Source: Aquanectria penicillioides
Lineage: Eukaryota > Ascomycota > Sordariomycetes > Hypocreales > Nectriaceae
Direction of reading: 5' to 3'
Length of the DNA stretch: 64,000 bases
Assembly (NCBI GenBank): GCA_003415625.1
Contig: PYIU01000002.1
Coordinates: forward strand, 4,588,001 to 4,652,000
This document shows positions 63,848 through 64,000 of the stretch, in pieces (within the stretch, counting starts at the first letter, position 1; every line of letters starts with the position of its first letter). The notes below the pieces were generated by a model. That model worked only from the letters and a program-made list of their open reading frames with translations, was not told where the DNA came from and made no database searches. The position numbers were made by a program, and so were the translations under genes.

Positions 63848-64000
63848 TGCAAGATTGGGAGCTCTGGAATTGTATTTGCAATTGCGTCAAACGAGAATAA
63901 AAGAGGAATTGGAGTATTGTGGGATGGATGGCGGTTCTGCCGTTCTGGGTATAAGCCCGCGAGAGGACGAGACACTTGAGGAGAAGCTGCTTGGCTGATA

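Overview
The window is nuclear DNA of a filamentous ascomycete. The evidence is short introns (about 50-220 bases) with GTNNGT donors, CTAAC/CTGAC branch sites and YAG acceptors, plus gene families typical of Pezizomycotina: a PTH11/SAT5-like rhodopsin-domain protein, a DUF3074 protein, CYP51 with two introns and a SulP-STAS-cNMP permease. Dispersed TAGGTACCTA-type palindromes and the overall protein style suggest Sordariomycetes, perhaps Hypocreales. Genus and species cannot be read from the sequence. I find 25 protein genes (24 well supported), one tRNA-Arg(ACG), one 200-bp MITE and several simple repeats. There is no CRISPR array, rRNA or prokaryotic-type system.

Layout. 0-12 kb: three uncharacterised proteins, the tRNA, a secreted alpha/beta hydrolase, a seven-helix PTH11-like protein and a mitochondrial membrane protein. 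12-20 kb: a doubtful small ORF, verprolin, mitoribosomal mL54, the complex I subunit NDUFB10 and nucleolin/Nsr1. 20-32 kb: an orphan tail-anchored-like protein, CYP51 after a 3.5-kb intergenic stretch, a DUF3074 protein and a coiled-coil orphan. 32-44 kb: TAF7, a FUT8-like type II glycosyltransferase, an intergenic stretch carrying the MITE, and a Kip2-type kinesin. 44-50 kb: 6.6 kb with no convincing gene. 50-64 kb: a dense block with STK19, Vsb1-like permease, GINS subunit Psf1, eEF1B-alpha, Rpn13, Cus2/Tat-SF1 and a luciferase-domain membrane protein.

The genes are mostly unrelated housekeeping functions (actin assembly, mitochondrial translation and respiration, rRNA processing, sterol synthesis, transcription initiation, microtubule transport, DNA replication, translation elongation, proteasome, splicing). 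No metabolic cluster is evident. Two head-to-head pairs share promoters of 438 bp each: NDUFB10/NSR1 and eEF1B-alpha/RPN13.

The most striking sequence-level signal is that eight genes are broken by nine apparent single-base losses, each placeable in a short homopolymer and eight of them in G/C runs. All have the same sign, and each is repaired by one extra base, after which the spliced length becomes a multiple of three. This looks like systematic sequence under-calling rather than pseudogenisation. I saw no credible undescribed multi-gene system. The better leads are the MITE, two stop-free introns of length divisible by three (in the kinesin motor and the permease), the FUT8-like enzyme, the fungal STK19 and several conserved-looking orphans.
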